DNA from: Alitta virens
Taxonomy: Eukaryota; Annelida; Polychaeta; Phyllodocida; Nereididae
DNA: 64,000 bases
Direction: 5' to 3'
NCBI GenBank assembly: GCA_932294295.1
Contig: OW028584.1
Coordinates: 31,233,231-31,297,230 of the forward strand
The notes under the pieces were generated by a model. The model was given only the letters and a program-made list of their open reading frames with translations. It was not told the DNA's origin and did not search any database. Positions 8,054 to 17,711 of the stretch are shown here, one piece after another (position 1 is the stretch's first letter; each line of letters begins with the position of its first letter). A program made the position numbers and the translations under genes.

Positions 8054-8796
8054 ATGGAAATACTACGAGACTATGCTGATGCATTTATTTACCATGTTAA
8101 TACCAATGAGATAGCTATAATGCTACGCTGTGAGGGATTGCTGAAGGATTCTGATTTAATTGTTATTAGGTCACAAACATCACTCCTGGATAAGACTAAA
8201 ATGCTACTGAAAACATTATACATAGAAAAGTGTTACAAAGCTACAGCATTGTTCTTCAGATTTTTGCAAAGAGAGTACGAGGATGTGTTTAGTACAATTC
8301 CAGGATTAATAAGAGGTAAACGCACAAGTATTATTATTAGTACTTCAATAACTCTCAATGTTATGTGTATAGATGGCGACGTCAGCATCGATCTAACAGA
8401 TACACAGGTAAGGTATACAATATATCCTTAACATATATTTAAAACATACGCATATGTATATATTAATTATGGATAATATCTTTTTAATTACAGGGTACTG
8501 TTCTTAAAGAGGAACTGACAATATCGCTACCTCTACAGATGTTTATTAACCTGGTACACTACATACCGCCTTTATCATGCGGTGAAGTCAACGCTACTGT
8601 GCATCTGGGGGGCTTTTTCTACCTAATCAAGGAGGGATGTGTAACAACATTGTGCGAGACCATCAGTTATGATCAAAAGAGCGAAGGAGTCTCATTAACT
8701 ATTGATGATCTACAAAGTATCGACACCGCCCTACATCATGTGGAACATGCTGCACCCGAGATGACTCTTTTGACCCCTTATTTTTGTTTTATATGA
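8054..8796 (+). CDS. Spliced CARD-like death-fold protein, 218 aa
   Basis: Exons are 8054-8407 and 8494-8796. The donor is CAG|GTAAGG, the acceptor TTACAG ends at 8493, and the join is in phase 0; exon 2 is open for 15 codons before its first ATG. Residues 3-85 match the six-helix CARD layout: LRDYADAF at helix 1, then a GLLKDSD turn, an RSQTSLLDKTKMLLKTL helix and a final FFRFLQREYEDVF helix. CARDs mediate homotypic assembly of apoptosis and innate-signalling complexes (established). A virus-like element could use one as a decoy (inference). The C-terminal 120 residues form two beta-rich segments, each ending in a short helix (one is EGVSLTIDDLQSIDTALHHV), weakly recalling the PC4 layout of the upstream gene. 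Confidence 0.75.
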
Positions 8797-9586
8797 TGTT
8801 ATTGTACTATTTGTTATTGGTATTGTACTATTTTTATTATTAAAAATGTATTGAACATCAAAGATGATTTCCGGGTTACATATATATGTATTACTCAAAT
8901 ACATTGTCTATGTCATATAGTCTACTAATATATGCTAACCAGACGAACTTAATATTAATGTATAACTCTGTACATATAGTATATACTGTTGTATGATTTT
9001 ATTTAGTATCAAAAGTAAGTCTTCAAGCGACTTTGTATACACAGTACTAATCAGCAATATATATAATAATAACATATCAAAAGTAAGTCTTCAAGCGACT
9101 TTGTATACACAGTACTAATCAGCAATATATAATAATACTAGCAGTATTCACAAATATTATAGAGATATATACAGGTGTAGCATTGCAATATGCTAGTCAC
9201 ACAGATCATGGAAAATGTAAAAAACAGCAGATCTACTTCATATATATTATAAGAGTGATTAACATCCGTTAGAACATTATATATAATGCCATCTCTATAT
9301 ACGAGTAATTTTCATAATCATTACCTACATATACAATATCATAGAAGTAGTAGAGTATATACTTTGAGTATAATATTAAAGGACAGTTAGCATCAATTAG
9401 TTCACTGTATAAGAAGAACATCTCTATACATGAACAATACAAATATATACAAGTATGACATTACAATACGATAGGTATACATATCATAGAATAGTACCTA
9501 TATAATACCTTGGGTAATAAAGTGCATTAACAGACATATAATATAAGTACAATTAGCATCAATTAGATCATGTTGTGAGAATATCT
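8797..9586. other. Convergent intergenic region
   Basis: This region separates the 3' ends of the rightward CARD gene and the leftward membrane-protein gene. It is AT-rich with no supported ORF, and contains a tandem duplication at about 9009-9130. Short similar blocks (AATTAGCATCAATTAG-like) recur near 9390 and 9550. Confidence 0.55.
9009..9130. repeat. Tandem duplication of ~68 bp
   Basis: The block beginning ATCAAAAGTAAGTCTTCAAG at 9009 is repeated almost exactly from about 9077. It lies between the two convergent gene ends. Confidence 0.85.
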
Positions 9587-9884
9587 CTATACAGGTGTAC
9601 TTTTGCCAATATAACTACGTAGTTTCTTTCTATAAGCATCAGTAGTTTCATCATCATCATCAGAAGTGTCAGTATAAGAAAGTGTAACTTTAACTGTAGT
9701 ATCCGTAACCTTAATTGTAGAATCCAAATCAGTTGTCGGTGTTCCTTGTGACGTATATGGCTGTGCTGATGAGCAGGGAATCGATTCATTTATATCATGG
9801 TCGGTGGTATCCGAGGAATCGTCGCTTGTGCTAAAAAGTATTAAAAAGTATATATGTATTATATCTATATACTGGAGTAATATG

Positions 9885-9944
<60 letters not shown>

Positions 9945-11040
9945 TTTCTTCTGTTTTGTTACCTGCTATTAGTAGATTGACCCCCTCCCTGGCGCAGCCT
10001 ACTCAGTGCCCCCGTTAGCGTATGCCTGGCCATGCTAGTGACACCCGTCAGAATTGCCGTGCCAGCTGTAGGATTTCTCTATATATAAAATAAAACAGTT
10101 AATGAATGAGTAATATTAACATCAGGCGTGAACAATATGTATATATGATCGCATATAGTTTAATTGAACACATCAGCTAATTGCGAGGTTCGCAACGCCC
10201 CCCAAGTAGCCAATCTTAAACATTGTAGCGCCATCTGGCGTCCAAAATAAATCAATATGCAGCGCCACCAAGTGTCGATCCTGAACATATATATAGCGCC
10301 ACCTGGCAATATTATTCTGCTTAAAATAGACATGCTGTTCAACGATACATACAGCGCCACCAAGTGTCAAATTTTACCATGTATAGCACAACATTGTAAT
10401 ATTCTGTTTAAAATAGATATACTGTTCAAAATTATATAACATTAGTTCTGAATAACAGCTATAAAAAATAGCAGCAGAGTCTTTGACAACAAATAATTAA
10501 GTCATTAAATAACCTTACCTTATGAAGCCATATGCCAATGCCCGTCGATACAGCTATTAGCAAAACTCCAGAGATGGATGAAATGATCACTGTAGCGCTG
10601 TTTGATTGTTCTATAACGACGTAGCCGTATTGGTGTTCGATCTGATCATTACTGCGACTAATGACGGGTTCAGGAATCTTGTTTCTCCTCCTTTGACATA
10701 CAATTTTTGCCGATATGTCATATGCAGGGAGGGGTATGCTTGAATGACAGTACCTGGTACCCGTCATGTCCACGAAAGAAAGCATACCGTATTCCATGTT
10801 TGAGAACTCCTCTATGGGTACTCGCTCTAACGCCTGCGACTTCGTACAATCTGCGCGGATGTCTTTCCCCTTGTTAGTAACCTTGCATAGGCATAAACGA
10901 TTGGCGCAAATGTAGCGATATCCGTGTGTCAGTGCTACTAAACTAATAAGCGCAATCAGAATGTTAAGACGCTGTACTGTCTCCATGTTAACTCTGTAAA
11001 TGTTTCTAAGCAACTGAATAGAAGTTCTAACCAGTGGCAA
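9587..11040 (-). CDS. Type I membrane protein with LRRNT-like ectodomain, paralogue 1, three exons
   Basis: Exons read 11040-10519, 10078-9963 and 9830-9587. Joins are AAG|GTAAGG to TATATAG (phase 0) and CAG|GTAACA to TTTTTAG (phase 2). The product is 293 aa, or 275 aa from the ATG at 10986, which directly begins a signal peptide. The ectodomain follows an LRR N-terminal-cap pattern (C.NRLCLC, then ADCTKS, L..VP, then MTGTRYCH). A transmembrane segment (TVIISSISGVLLIAVSTGIGIWL) ends exon 1. Exon 2 encodes a basic Arg/Gly/Ser tail and exon 3 an acidic Ser/Thr/Asp-rich tail. Intron 1 holds the internal CTCF-like array, and intron 2 a long (TA)n. It is a paralogue of the gene at 11794-12686. It may be an envelope-like or host-receptor decoy protein; the function is unknown. 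Confidence 0.72.
10193..10395 (-). repeat. Internal array of the same ~33-bp CTCF-like repeats
   Basis: Units in the form CAGCGCCACC(T/A)(G/A)G begin at 10193, 10226, 10260, 10294 and 10352, with a degenerate one near 10383; spacing is 33-34 bp except one 58-bp gap. Orientation matches the right-end array. The array lies inside intron 1 of the minus-strand membrane-protein gene (10079-10518). It is a third copy of the terminal repeat far from either end. Confidence 0.8.
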
Positions 11041-11793
11041 TTCGTTATGTAATTAACCACCCCCCTGACTCTATTATGCAATTAAACCCCTTCTTGTAAC
11101 GTCTATGGTTAGCTAACAGTACAGTGTGAACTGTTTTAGGGGGGTAATTAGCAGGGTTGCAATGTCTATACGACAGCAATGAAAACATCGGCTCATGACT
11201 GTTATAGTAAACATATGTTACTTTAATGACATAACAATGTTTAAACTGTCGATGTATATATATCTTAATGAATAGCATTCACAGTACACCGAATGGTTTT
11301 TGTGCATCTTTATTGTCAATGAAAAATTCATTTGTGCAAAGTTATTGTCAATGAGTAATTCAGATGTTTTATGCGCAAATTTATTGTCAATGAGGAATTC
11401 GGTTTTTTTAACTACTTACTAATATGTGCAAGGATGGCCGAAATTATTGTACTCTGTAATATCTATACACATGTACGTGCTAGTACAATCATAATATACA
11501 TATATACACACCTATCGCTGTAAATACATTTATAGTTATAACTATTGAAGACTATCATGCAGATGCTATATATATATATAGCTGTAAAAAAGTACAACAA
11601 CAATTTAGGTGTAACTCCAAATATGTTTTAATCAAGCAAATAGTACTACTATAGTATTTCATGATATATACTATGGTATATAGATACATATCAACAATGC
11701 TACAATATATAGTTTTTATAGGTTACTGAGACATATTATTACACATTGGGGTATATATAAATATACGGAACAGTAAGTCACACAAATATTCAA
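11041..11793. other. Region between the two membrane-protein genes
   Basis: Upstream (promoter) region of paralogue 1 and 3' region of paralogue 2. It contains a triple direct repeat at about 11301-11400 and a TATATATA on the minus strand near 11254-11261. A 77-codon minus-strand frame at 11045-11278 has no recognisable content and is not called. Confidence 0.55.
11301..11400. repeat. Three direct repeats with core TTATTGTCAATGA
   Basis: Copies begin at about 11301, 11333 and 11372. Each has TG(T/C)GCA followed by TTATTGTCAATGA and AATTC. They lie 260-360 bases upstream of the minus-strand membrane-protein gene and could be promoter elements; this is inferred. Confidence 0.75.
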
Positions 11794-11946
11794 TTAAACA
11801 AGGCCCTCTCTGGATTCTGTCATGGCTGAACTTGTGCTTAGTCGGCCTTGCGAAAGTTGCGACCTCTGTTTTCTGCAGTAGCGTACCATCTTTAATATAG
11901 TTGTTATGATCTACAGTGTAAAGACAAGTGTTATTCATGTGTTCAT

Positions 11947-11993
<47 letters not shown>

Positions 11994-12686
11994 ACTATAA
12001 ATTATACAAACATACCTTGAACGTAATGTATGCCAGAGCTATACACGACACATTAAATTGGAAGGTGCTAATAGTAGTCGCGTGCTTGCTAACGTCTGAC
12101 AAACCATTATCATTATGTCTCGTTATAACAGCGAGGGTGTTGACATTTACTATATTAGATATAGGTGATGCGCTCGAAGTATCCTGTGTTGATAGGAATC
12201 CCGTGTGTGAATACGTAGTACACTGCACAGTTTTAGACATATCTGTAATATAAAGCGCATTATATGTATACTGTTGTGATATCGTTGCGATTGAAATACA
12301 TTTTTTAGCCTAATATAAGACTCACCTTTATCAGTGGCTAGACATACAATTGAAGCCTTGTGTACATGACAGAATGCAGTTCCTGACATATTAACTAGCG
12401 TAATATGTTGTACAATGTACGACGAGAATGATGGTACTTGTTGTAGCCATGATGATTTGGTGCAATCCGCTTGGATGCCCCCGTCGTAAAGCGTAATACA
12501 ATCACATACGTTAAAGCGTTGTAAGCTCTTATAAGATCCACATAATATAGCAGTATTGGTAACTGCGTTTATGCACAGAACAAAGGTAAAAAGAAGAAGC
12601 ATTATCGAGTTGTTATGGCGATCTACACTGGATGTATATATTACGATTAAGTAGTTCATAATATAGAATATTTGTGTACAGGTCAC
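11794..12686 (-). CDS. Type I membrane protein with LRRNT-like ectodomain, paralogue 2, three exons
   Basis: Exons read 12686-12326, 12242-12016 and 11910-11794. Joins are AAAG|GTGAGT to TTACAG (phase 1) and AAG|GTATGT to CTGTAG (phase 0). The product is 234 aa from 12686, or 206 aa from the ATG at 12602, which starts a signal peptide (MLLLFTFVLCINA) and is preferred. The ectodomain shares with paralogue 1 the CDC...ADCTKS...VP...L.NMSGTAFCH pattern. A hydrophobic segment spans the exon 2/3 junction, followed by a basic stop-transfer (KMVRYCRKQR) and a short tail without the acidic exon of paralogue 1. Intron 2 is a (TA)n tract. The function is unknown; the two copies suggest diversification at the cell or virion surface. 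Confidence 0.7.
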
Positions 12687-12927
12687 TGACTAAAGGTTAT
12701 AATATAGAACATTCTAAAGCTATTTTGCAAAACAACACACTCGTATTACAAATCGTACAGTAGAGAATCATGTAAATATATTATAACAGTACTACTAGAC
12801 TGGTTATGATACAGATATAACAGTAAAACGTAATTTGTAAGTTCTAGTCATATATTTAAGCATGAAACTTTCTGGTGTGCTGTAAAGCATTTCTATGACC
12901 ATACAGTAGGCATTATGTATGCACATA
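12687..12927. other. Intergenic region between PolB and membrane-protein paralogue 2
   Basis: AT-rich; no feature is supported beyond the presumed PolB 3' UTR and the promoter of the leftward gene (a TATATTATAA stretch on the minus strand near 12694-12703). Confidence 0.4.
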
Positions 12928-15900
12928 TCAGTAACCGTAAGGTAATGTGTTGTATGTATTTTTAATTATTACTCTTTTATCAAACACTTTTCTATATATT
13001 TTGCTTGTACGTCTATTATAAACTATACCTCTATGTTTAACTCGCGAAATCTGATTACTAGTTGGGAGTTTGACTAATTGTTTTTGACCAAACACTATCT
13101 GTCTCATACAGTCAAAATCAACGATTGCAGAATTTGTGTGGTTTAATGAAATACCTTTGATTTTACGTACAACGGTATCAGTGTTTAATTTGTATGAGTA
13201 GCTCTTAGGACCTGTAGACAAGAAAGTCTTAATATATGTATCCTGTTTGAGCTCATCAGTTAATTGACCTAACAGATCACCTGTTTCAACAACCTGTTCA
13301 CCATTTTGCTCAACGAAAATAACTGAATCGGTGTCGTAATATAGCGTATTACGCCCTATTTTGTTTAGCACTTGTAGCAAATGTAGCCGTGCTAAGGATG
13401 TTGTAAAAATACCTATAATCTCATTAGTGAAAGTTGATTCCTCTTCAAAAGTTTCGGCATTCATAACATCCACTACAATATAATCATTTGAGATTAGATG
13501 AAAATTCATTATATTTTTTGTGGGATCATTCTTCATCTGAGTATATTCATTTAGGGTTTTCATATAGAATGACCTGGGTAGATTTTGTCTCTGCACAAAC
13601 TTCTCCCACACACTGTTGAGGAACAATTTACAAATTGTTCTAAGTGGTGGATTGTGCGCAATTGCATCTTTATCAAGCATGATACCCTGCTCTCTGTTAT
13701 AGTAAGATATATAGCTATCTTTATCGGCATTAGTTGTTACCCACTGAGGATATCCTGATGCCTGTTGTTTCTGTTTAAGGAACATTTTAACATATTCAGT
13801 GAATATACTACCAAAAACATCATCATTTGTAGTGCTAGGAAAGTGATACACTTCATATATCTTAATCAATACGTAACCTTGTTTAATGGCTTCTTTCAAC
13901 TCTGGTGTTGTCCATGTACCAAAGAGCGCTCTTTTAACATCACTGCATTTACATTGCGTCTGGGTTTCCTTTGATGAACATGTACCGCATAATGGGAACT
14001 TGAGTTTACCTCTACACCTCACCGGTAGAACAGGTATGTATAGACCTCGTGGCGGCACAATTCGTACCTGCGCTAGACCATAATATGATTCTAGAGTATA
14101 ATCAAAGATATCAGGGTCCTTAATTATTGTAGCGTGGGACGTAGGATAAACTCCAGACATCGTGATATGGGGATATAACGAAGTTACGTCATAGAAACGT
14201 ATCTTCTCTCCATGTTTAACATCATAATAGAGTTTTGTTGGCTCGACTCGTCCGCCAAAAAAACTATCACGTATTTTCAAAGGCTTGACCGTGTCGCACT
14301 GCTTCACAAATTCACTCATAATTGTGTTGGTTTGTAGTAATTTATCATAGTGACACTCCCATATCGAAATAACATTGTACCCTAGTGTTCCTATTTCATG
14401 AAGACGTTCTATAGTTCTGTTGTAAAGAGCTTTCAAAGATAGGTGTGTACGTGGATCCTTGGCCTGTCTGTCTTTCTGACATGTATGACCATGAAAACGA
14501 CATCCTAGGTATTCGTAAACGGTATTACTGTTTATATGTATACCATCGACTGTATACCGTGTTCCTGGTATACGAAATTCACCACCATTCCTAGCATGCT
14601 GTATAAATTTGTCCTCTGAGTGACTTATCCATTCTAACCATAAAGCTGACTTCTGACTATCATAATGATGTTTACCATACCCCTGTGCGGGTATTTGCGG
14701 TATAGGAGAGCTGACGAATGACGACTCTGATATCATGTCATTATTAATAATTTCGTTATTAAAATACCATTCATCTCTTCTGAGAACAGCCTCACCTGAT
14801 CTACCATCTGTTAAAGTCACATTATGTACTTCATAGAGCATAAGTTGTCTAATTACCTGCATTGCACAAGATGCTAGGGTAGCATGAGCGAAAGGATCTA
14901 TACCTGCGATGTTTGAATCCTGTATTGTTGTAACTGCCATTATAAGTTTTCTAAAACTAGTGCATGCTTCCCTCAGAATGGTTACATCAGCCCGTGTGTA
15001 CTCTAGCAATTCTTTCTGAAAATCAAATGTTTTACCCTGTTGCTCATTGTACCAAATGAAGAACTCTGTTCTGTCAGCTGTAGACATAAAATCAACACCA
15101 TAATAATATGGCGCAAACATTGGTCCAATGTATTCTTGGTTCTCTAGTGTATTTGCTAAGTGTGGAAAATCACCTTTCTTCAATTCCCCTTGTAGGCCTA
15201 GAGCTTTGGGTAGTGCCTATAAACGCATGGGTAGAAAATTCAAACTATCTATGAATCTAATGCTCACACCCTGTTTAATATTCATCAACATAATCTTTGT
15301 GCCAGTAAATATAACTTCTGGGAAAACATCATTATCTACGCAATAACCGAGAACAAAATGGGCATCAAATGCTTTAGCGTTGTGTGCAATTGCCGTAACA
15401 TCTTTATGTTGAGGCGTTAATAACCACTTACAGAATTCCTCTGTTGTATCTGGCCCCTTAAATATTTTTTCCCTCTTACCGCATGTATCATTGTTACATA
15501 AATCCCTTATAAAATGTTTAAGGGAATTGTCTTTAACAGAGCAGGTATTGCATCTATCGCCGCAGTTCTCACATTTAGAGTAAGGTGTGAACGCATTATC
15601 CTCACAATTATCACATACTGTTTGACATACTAAAAAGTTAGGTATATGTTTCTGTAAACCGCAATATGGTCTCTTACAGTTTACACATTTACGACATGGA
15701 GTGCATAGTTCTAGAGGTATACACTTATCGCAGTCATCACGTGGTTTATTCTTGTAACCTTTTTCGCATGTGATGATATTGTTTTGACACGTTTCAAAAT
15801 CATAATATAAAAATTTTCCTGATGACATCTTAGCTTTCTTTATCCTATAGAAACATAAATGTTCGCCTAAAACATACTCATGACAGCATGTACATAACCA

Positions 15901-17190
15901 TTCGCCACACATATGTAAATGTTTGGCTCTTTTTGATGTATTTAGTATTACGAAACATGTCTTACACATGTAGTATTGTTCGCAGAGAGAGGGCTGATCT
16001 TCATCCTTCAGAACACCTCTGTCATACCGTCTGCGTTTTTTATGTCTCTCATAACACAGTGTATTACGACACATCATATTACAGTCTATGCATTCTATAG
16101 ATGTATTGTCAAACATGCAATTTTCAGAACAGCATGTTCTACATACTGTATCACAACCGTGCTTTCTATTTTTGTTATATACTTCAAAACAATGATTGCA
16201 TATCTTACTGTTGACAAAAAAACCATTGATACCTGTGATACTATGATAGTGATTATCCTTCAGATATAAAAAAATCTTTCTCGGTCTAGTTAATATACCT
16301 TTGTATATGACATCGTTGCCTGTATCCCCCGATATAACAACAATCTGGATGTCTAATTCTGACTCAAACTTATGTAGGTCCTTAACTTTAACAGGCGAAG
16401 TTGTTGATACACCCGCCTTTCTGTGAAGTCTGATGGCACAGCTACGTTGCGAATCGTGCGCTTTACTCATAGACCTATCTTTTCTTATAAGTTTTGCAAA
16501 TTTTGCTTTGCTCATATTATCTAGTTTAGCTTTGCATGTTATAATAGCCCTACCTGCACACAAATATTCATTTCTTATCACAGGAATAAACACCATTGAA
16601 TGTTTTTTTTTGATTGTACAACTAGCTGATAAGGGATCAGTATCTACAATTGCTCTGCTACCACCGCCTCCTTGGCTGTCAGCGCTCATGATGCCCACGT
16701 TAATTTCAAAAGTATCATCAATATCTAGTGATTTGTTCGATTGGAGAACGGAGTTTATCCTATAAATAAAATAAAAACTGTAACACTATAATATGTTAAA
16801 TTATTAATGTTGTAAAAAGATTATAATTATTATGTCGTCTCATTCTTACCTTTCCATTATAACATCTGCTGTAATGTTGTGTTTTGGTTGACAATGTATA
16901 AACACTTCCCTCTCCAATCCTGAGTGATTAATAGTGATCCTTGCTTTATCATCACCATTAGGATGTTTCTCATTAACCAACTCTATAACATCCGTGAACA
17001 TGTTATGTAATTCATTCTGAGCGTTAAGTAGTTGTACGCCTTGCAAGTTATTATTAAATTTGGTTTTGTATGTTACTTCTTCTATTCCAAACTTTCTAGA
17101 TATTTTTTGACTCACAGGTCTAATAATATAAGCCTTTGTATCAGCATTAGCGCCCTCTGTTCTACTCCTTTTGGTCAATATATCATCCAT
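12928..17190 (-). CDS. POLB: Protein-primed-type DNA polymerase B, spliced, interrupted by one amber codon
   Basis: Exons are 17190-16850 and 16759-12928, with donor AAAG|GTAAGA and acceptor TTTATAG. The frame is continuous for 1391 codons apart from a TAG at 15219-15217 (codon 628). In order: an N-terminal region, Cys-rich zinc-binding segments (about residues 295-540), Exo I DFET (about 434), Exo II HNAKAFDAH (about 573-581), the amber, Exo III YTRADV (about 701), polymerase motif A DVTSLYPHI (about 971), motif B KLFLNSVWEKF (about 1158) and motif C YYDTDSVIF (about 1254). It replicates the element by the family's expected protein-primed route. The amber separates half the exonuclease from the polymerase, so the copy is probably inactive unless read through. 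There is no indel and all motifs are intact, so the mutation looks recent. Confidence 0.93.
15217..15219 (-). other. In-frame TAG inside PolB
   Basis: The codon string on the minus strand reads ...CGT TTA TAG GCA CTA..., with the PolB frame open on both sides. The following bases (GCACTA) do not match the well-known readthrough context CARYYA. Confidence 0.9.
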
Positions 17191-17456
17191 TATTAACCTT
17201 GCTTAACAAACATCTCTCTCTATATAATATATATCAAAATGTTTGTACAGTTAATGACGTTTACCCCTATATATACAGCTTTTACAACAACAGTGTATAG
17301 CTCATGCCATTATCACATAGGGCTACCTACAAAGTTTAACTATCAAGCAACTTCCAAAACCCCCTGAGGTTATAGTATTGTCATGCCTGTATCGTTAAAT
17401 AATTAGTAATTCATCACGCTTTTACGTGTATAGGACTCTTCCCAAGCCATTATAAC
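17191..17456 (-). promoter_or_regulatory. PolB upstream region
   Basis: A minus-strand TATATATTATATAGAG stretch at about 17219-17234 lies about 30-45 bases before the PolB ATG at 17190 and is the likely TATA element. The rest, up to the subterminal array, shows no ORF. Confidence 0.55.
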
Positions 17457-17665
17457 ATTTACCTTGTGCCCCAAAAATATTACATACACAGCGCCACCAA
17501 GCGGTCAATCTTAAAAGTCTACAGCTCCACCTAGTGTCCAAATATTCTACCCGCAGCGCCACCTGGTGTCAAATCTTAATGATCCTCAACGCCACCTGGT
17601 GCCAAATCTTAATACTTACAGCGCCGCCTGGCGATATTCCGGAGGTTTACGATAACCTGGTGATA
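17457..17665 (-). repeat. Right subterminal array of ~32-bp repeats with CTCF-like core
   Basis: Units begin at about 17457, 17489, 17522, 17554, 17587, 17619 and 17651, with 32-33 bp spacing throughout. The cores at 17554 and 17587 read CAGCGCCACCTGGTG and CAACGCCACCTGGTG. This mirrors the left array beyond the perfect TIR. Confidence 0.8.
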
Positions 17666-17705
17666 ATTCGCGGCGAAGGGGGTTTATACTGTACCGGTAA
17701 CTACT
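17592..17705 (-). repeat. Right terminal inverted repeat of the Polinton
   Basis: Exact reverse complement of 96-209. Inward of 17592 the two ends share only the repeat-array consensus, not identical sequence. Confidence 0.95.
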
Positions 17706-17711
17706 AATGTA
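17706..17711. repeat. Right target-site duplication AATGTA
   Basis: Exact direct copy of 90-95, adjacent to the terminal CT of the Polinton. Confidence 0.93.

Larger units (their letters stand above)
96..17705. mobile_element. Maverick/Polinton virus-like transposon, near-intact, 17.6 kb
   Basis: The element starts AG and ends CT. It is flanked by identical 6-bp target duplications AATGTA at 90-95 and 17706-17711, and has a 114-bp terminal inverted repeat with no mismatch. Inside are the hallmark genes: chromodomain integrase near the left end reading inward, PolB near the right end reading inward, FtsK/HerA-type packaging ATPase and capsid-like proteins between. A 6-bp duplication and AG...CT ends are the established Polinton signature. 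Structural genes are unspliced, while PolB and four accessory genes have GT-AG introns. Perfect TIRs and TSDs imply a recent insertion; the only clear lesion I see is one amber codon in PolB. No adenovirus-type protease was found. Confidence 0.97.

Noticed and set aside
9568..9789. 73-aa minus-strand frame
   Set aside because: It is out of frame with exon 3 (9830-9587) of the spliced membrane-protein gene, which has better codon content and splice sites.
10160..10439. Short overlapping frames on both strands
   Set aside because: They are by-products of the internal CTCF-like repeat array inside an intron.
11045..11278. 77-aa minus-strand frame upstream of membrane gene 1
   Set aside because: No recognisable content, no promoter, and it overlaps the presumed 5' region.
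15217..15219. Programmed stop-codon readthrough in PolB
   Set aside because: The downstream context does not match the well-characterised readthrough motif; a simple nonsense mutation is more economical, though not excluded.
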